Below, piece by piece: positions 5,508-7,203 of a DNA stretch of 7,203 nucleotides. How positions within the stretch are numbered: position 1 is the stretch's first letter; each line of letters begins with the position of its first letter. The position numbers and the translations under genes were made by a program. Under the pieces are notes generated by a model. It did no database searches and was not told where the DNA came from. It saw only the letters and a program-made list of their open reading frames with translations. Source of the DNA: Pseudomonadota bacterium (GTDB lineage Bacteria > Pseudomonadota > Alphaproteobacteria > Acetobacterales > Acetobacteraceae); assembly GCA_023424475.1 (NCBI GenBank), contig JAFADX010000341.1:1-7203 (forward strand). The letters are read 5' to 3'.

Positions 5508-6254
5508 ATGCGCGTCTTGTTAGTTGAGGATGATCTCACGACTGCGCGTGGCATCACCCTGATGCTCAAGCAGGCCGGGATGATCGTGGACACCGCCGAT
5601 ACCGGCGAGGAAGCCGTCGAGCTGGGCCGCCTCTACGACTACGACATCGTGGTCCTCGACCTGATGCTGCCGGACATCGATGGCTCCGAGGTCGTCCGGC
5701 GCCTCCGCGCCGCGCGGATCGAGACGCCGGTGCTCATCCTCTCGGGGGTCTCGCGCCCGCAGACCAAGGTGAAGGTCTTCGGCATGGGCGCCGACGACTT
5801 CATCACCAAGCCCTTCGACCAGCAGGAGCTGATCGCCCGCATCCAGGCCATCGTCCGTCGCGCCAAGGGCTTCAGCCAGCCGACACTGTCGGTCGGGCCG
5901 CTGAACCTCAACCTCGGATCGCGGGAGGTGACGGTCGGCGGCCGCTCGGTCCACCTGACCGGCAAGGAATACGCGATCCTGGAACTGCTGGCCCTGCGCA
6001 AGGGCGTGGTGATGACGAAGGAGGCCTTCCTCAACCACCTTTACGGCGGCATCGACGAACCGGAGGTGAAGATCATCGACGTCTTCATCTGCAAGCTGCG
6101 CAAGAAGCTCGCCCAGGCGGGCGCGACGGACCTGATCGGCACCGTCTGGGGCCGCGGCTACGTGCTGCGGGACCCGATGGCCAGCCGCGGCGGCACCTGG
6201 GGCGCAGCGCCCGGCGGGGCGCCGGCGCCGGCCGTCGACATGCAGGCTGCCTGA
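5508..6254 (+). CDS. ctrA: CtrA-type OmpR-family response regulator
   Basis: This 248-residue DNA-binding response regulator is very close to CtrA, the alphaproteobacterial regulator of cell cycle, motility and gene transfer agents. In the receiver domain (1-about 118), the acidic pocket is Glu7, Asp8 and Asp9, the phosphoacceptor is Asp51, and Ser79 and Lys101 complete the switch. The winged-helix domain (about 125-222) contains the CtrA hallmark stretches HLTGKEY, FLNHLYGG, KIIDVFICKLRKKL and TVWGRGYVLRDP. A Gly/Ala/Pro-rich tail (224-248) ends in Ala-Ala, like the ClpXP-recognised end of Caulobacter CtrA. In other species CtrA is phosphorylated through CckA and ChpT; neither gene is in the window. 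It has its own promoter in the AT-rich gap, and lies tail to tail with a cheR gene. A second CtrA-like paralogue elsewhere in the genome cannot be excluded. Confidence 0.93.
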   Translation: MRVLLVEDDLTTARGITLMLKQAGMIVDTADTGEEAVELGRLYDYDIVVLDLMLPDIDGSEVVRRLRAARIETPVLILSGVSRPQTKVKVFGMGADDFITKPFDQQELIARIQAIVRRAKGFSQPTLSVGPLNLNLGSREVTVGGRSVHLTGKEYAILELLALRKGVVMTKEAFLNHLYGGIDEPEVKIIDVFICKLRKKLAQAGATDLIGTVWGRGYVLRDPMASRGGTWGAAPGGAPAPAVDMQAA

Positions 6255-6261
6255 CAGGTCG

Positions 6262-6287
6262 CGAGGCGGGGCGGCCATGCCGCCTCG
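6262..6287. terminator. Possible bidirectional terminator between convergent genes
   Basis: CGAGGCGG (6262-6269) pairs perfectly with CCGCCTCG (6280-6287). A competing hairpin, GGCGGC (6270-6275) with GCCGCC (6279-6284) and a CAT loop, overlaps it. It sits in the 53-bp gap between the ends of ctrA and the opposite-strand cheR, where a shared terminator is expected. No T-run follows on either strand, so this is not a classical intrinsic terminator. Confidence 0.4.
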
Positions 6288-6307
6288 GCCGTCCCGACCC
6301 ACGGACA

Positions 6308-7135
6308 TCACCCCGCCCTGGCGGCGGGCCTGGCCGGCTCATAGACCCCGCGTTCCCCTGCCGCCGGCACCAGCCGGTCGGTCAGGCCGAGCACCGTCTC
6401 CGCCCCGCCGAGATAGACCACCCCATCCGGCGCCAGCATGTCCGAGAGCATGGCGAGGACCCGCGATTTCGTCGGCGCGTCGAAATAGATCAGCACGTTG
6501 CGACAGAAGACCACGTCGAAGCGGCCGAGGCCGCGCGCATCCCCGAGCAGGTTGAAGAACTGCCAGCGGACCATGGCGCGCAAGGCTTCGCTGATGCGCC
6601 AGCGCGGGCCTTCCTGGTGGAAATGCCTCACCAGCATCTGCACCGGCAGGCCGCGCTGGACTTCGAACTGGGTGAAGAGGCCCTGCCGCGCGCGCTCGAG
6701 CATCTCGCGCGAAAGGTCGGTGCCGAGGATCTCCACCCGGCGCCCGCCCAGCGCCGGACCGAGTTCCGCGGCCACCATGGCGATGGAATAGGCCTCCTGC
6801 CCCGAGGAGCAGGCGGCCGACCAGATCCGCAGCGGCTGGCCCGCCGGCCGCACCGCCGCCAGCCGGGGCAACAGGGATTTCAGGTGCGCGAAAGGCCTGC
6901 CGTCGCGGAAGAAGGAACTCTCATTGGTGGTCAGCGCCTCGACCAACTCGATCGCCAAGCGCTCGTCGCGCCCCGAGCGCAGACGCAGGGCCAGGGCATC
7001 GAGCCCCGGCAGGCCCTCGCGCCGCAGCAGGGGGCCGAGCCGCGTCTCCAGCATGTAGCCCTTGTCCACGGTCAGGACGATGCCGGATCGTGCCTTCACC
7101 AGGCCCGCAAGGAAGGCGAAGCTGTCGGGCGTCAT
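6308..7135 (-). CDS. cheR: CheR-type chemoreceptor glutamate methyltransferase
   Basis: This 275-residue protein matches the CheR family, which uses S-adenosylmethionine to methylate glutamates on chemoreceptors. The N-terminal helical domain ends with the signature TTNESSFFRD (69-78). The SAM-binding loop is SAACSSGQEAYSIA (106-119), followed by ILGTDLS (136-142). The small beta subdomain with FEVQRGLP (157-164) and the FDVVFCRNVLIYF motif (206-218) follow. YLGGAET (241-247) is the late conserved strand. The length is that of a stand-alone CheR with no fused domains. The ATG at 7135 overlaps the stop of an upstream gene on the same strand (ATGA), as is common for cheB-cheR pairs. It converges on ctrA; CtrA controls motility in many alphaproteobacteria, so the proximity may be meaningful. 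It could serve a non-flagellar chemosensory pathway instead. Confidence 0.92.
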   Translation of the reverse strand: MTPDSFAFLAGLVKARSGIVLTVDKGYMLETRLGPLLRREGLPGLDALALRLRSGRDERLAIELVEALTTNESSFFRDGRPFAHLKSLLPRLAAVRPAGQPLRIWSAACSSGQEAYSIAMVAAELGPALGGRRVEILGTDLSREMLERARQGLFTQFEVQRGLPVQMLVRHFHQEGPRWRISEALRAMVRWQFFNLLGDARGLGRFDVVFCRNVLIYFDAPTKSRVLAMLSDMLAPDGVVYLGGAETVLGLTDRLVPAAGERGVYEPARPAARAG

Positions 7136-7203
7136 GCGGCCGCCCTCTCGCCCGCCAGCGCGGCGATGCGCGCGGCCAGCGCCTCAGGCGGGGCGAGCAG
7201 TGC
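7132..7203 (-). CDS. 3' end of an upstream gene, possibly cheB (partial)
   Basis: The reverse strand is open from the window edge for 23 codons and stops with TGA at 7134-7132, overlapping the cheR start by ATGA. The residues read ALLAPPEALAARIAALAGERAAA. That resembles the tail of a CheB methylesterase, where a short hydrophobic Leu-Pro stretch leads into a helix with Ile, as in CheB ends of the type LPLdrIa. The identity rests mostly on adjacency to cheR and the tight overlap, because 23 residues are too few for recognition. Another chemotaxis protein (CheW, CheY or a kinase) is possible. Confidence 0.45.
   Translation of the reverse strand, partial: ALLAPPEALAARIAALAGERAAA

Overview
The window reads as chromosomal DNA of a GC-rich alphaproteobacterium. 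Codons are strongly G/C-ending, the regulator is a CtrA orthologue (an alphaproteobacterial family), and the gene set suggests Rhodospirillales/Acetobacteraceae (Roseomonas-like). That placement is an inference from protein style, not a computed assignment. The genes are tightly packed, and no stretch over 300 bases lacks one. I see no tRNA, rRNA, CRISPR array, transposase or phage gene.

Bases 1-3674 (+ strand) are the 3' part of a gene set matching the rhizobial acpXL-lpxXL order: a beta-ketoacyl-ACP synthase missing its start (FabF2XL-like), a second complete synthase (FabF1XL-like), an MDR-family dehydrogenase/reductase (Adh2XL-like) and an LpxL/HtrB-type acyltransferase (LpxXL-like). In rhizobia these genes build a very-long-chain fatty acid on the dedicated carrier AcpXL and attach it to lipid A. 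The expected acpXL and fabZ-like dehydratase genes would lie just left of the window. Two junctions overlap (ATGA, and 14 nt with a TTG start). The third is interrupted by a 130-bp element with a perfect hairpin at each end.

Bases 3675-5373 (+) carry two accessory genes: an unnamed protein with Cys/His spacing of a papain-like (NlpC/P60- or CHAP-like) hydrolase, and an alpha/beta hydrolase with an Asp nucleophile, as in epoxide hydrolases and haloalkane dehalogenases.

Bases 5374-5507 are a conspicuous AT-rich island holding a credible sigma-70-type promoter for ctrA (5508-6254), an OmpR-family response regulator very close to CtrA. Facing it, after a short GC hairpin, is a CheR-type methyltransferase (6308-7135, - strand). 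It overlaps by ATGA the last codons of an upstream gene that is probably cheB.

Nothing here amounts to a clearly new system. The items most worth a second look are the degenerate synthase partner, the hairpin-ended intergenic element, the Cys/His orphan protein, and the CtrA tail and promoter.
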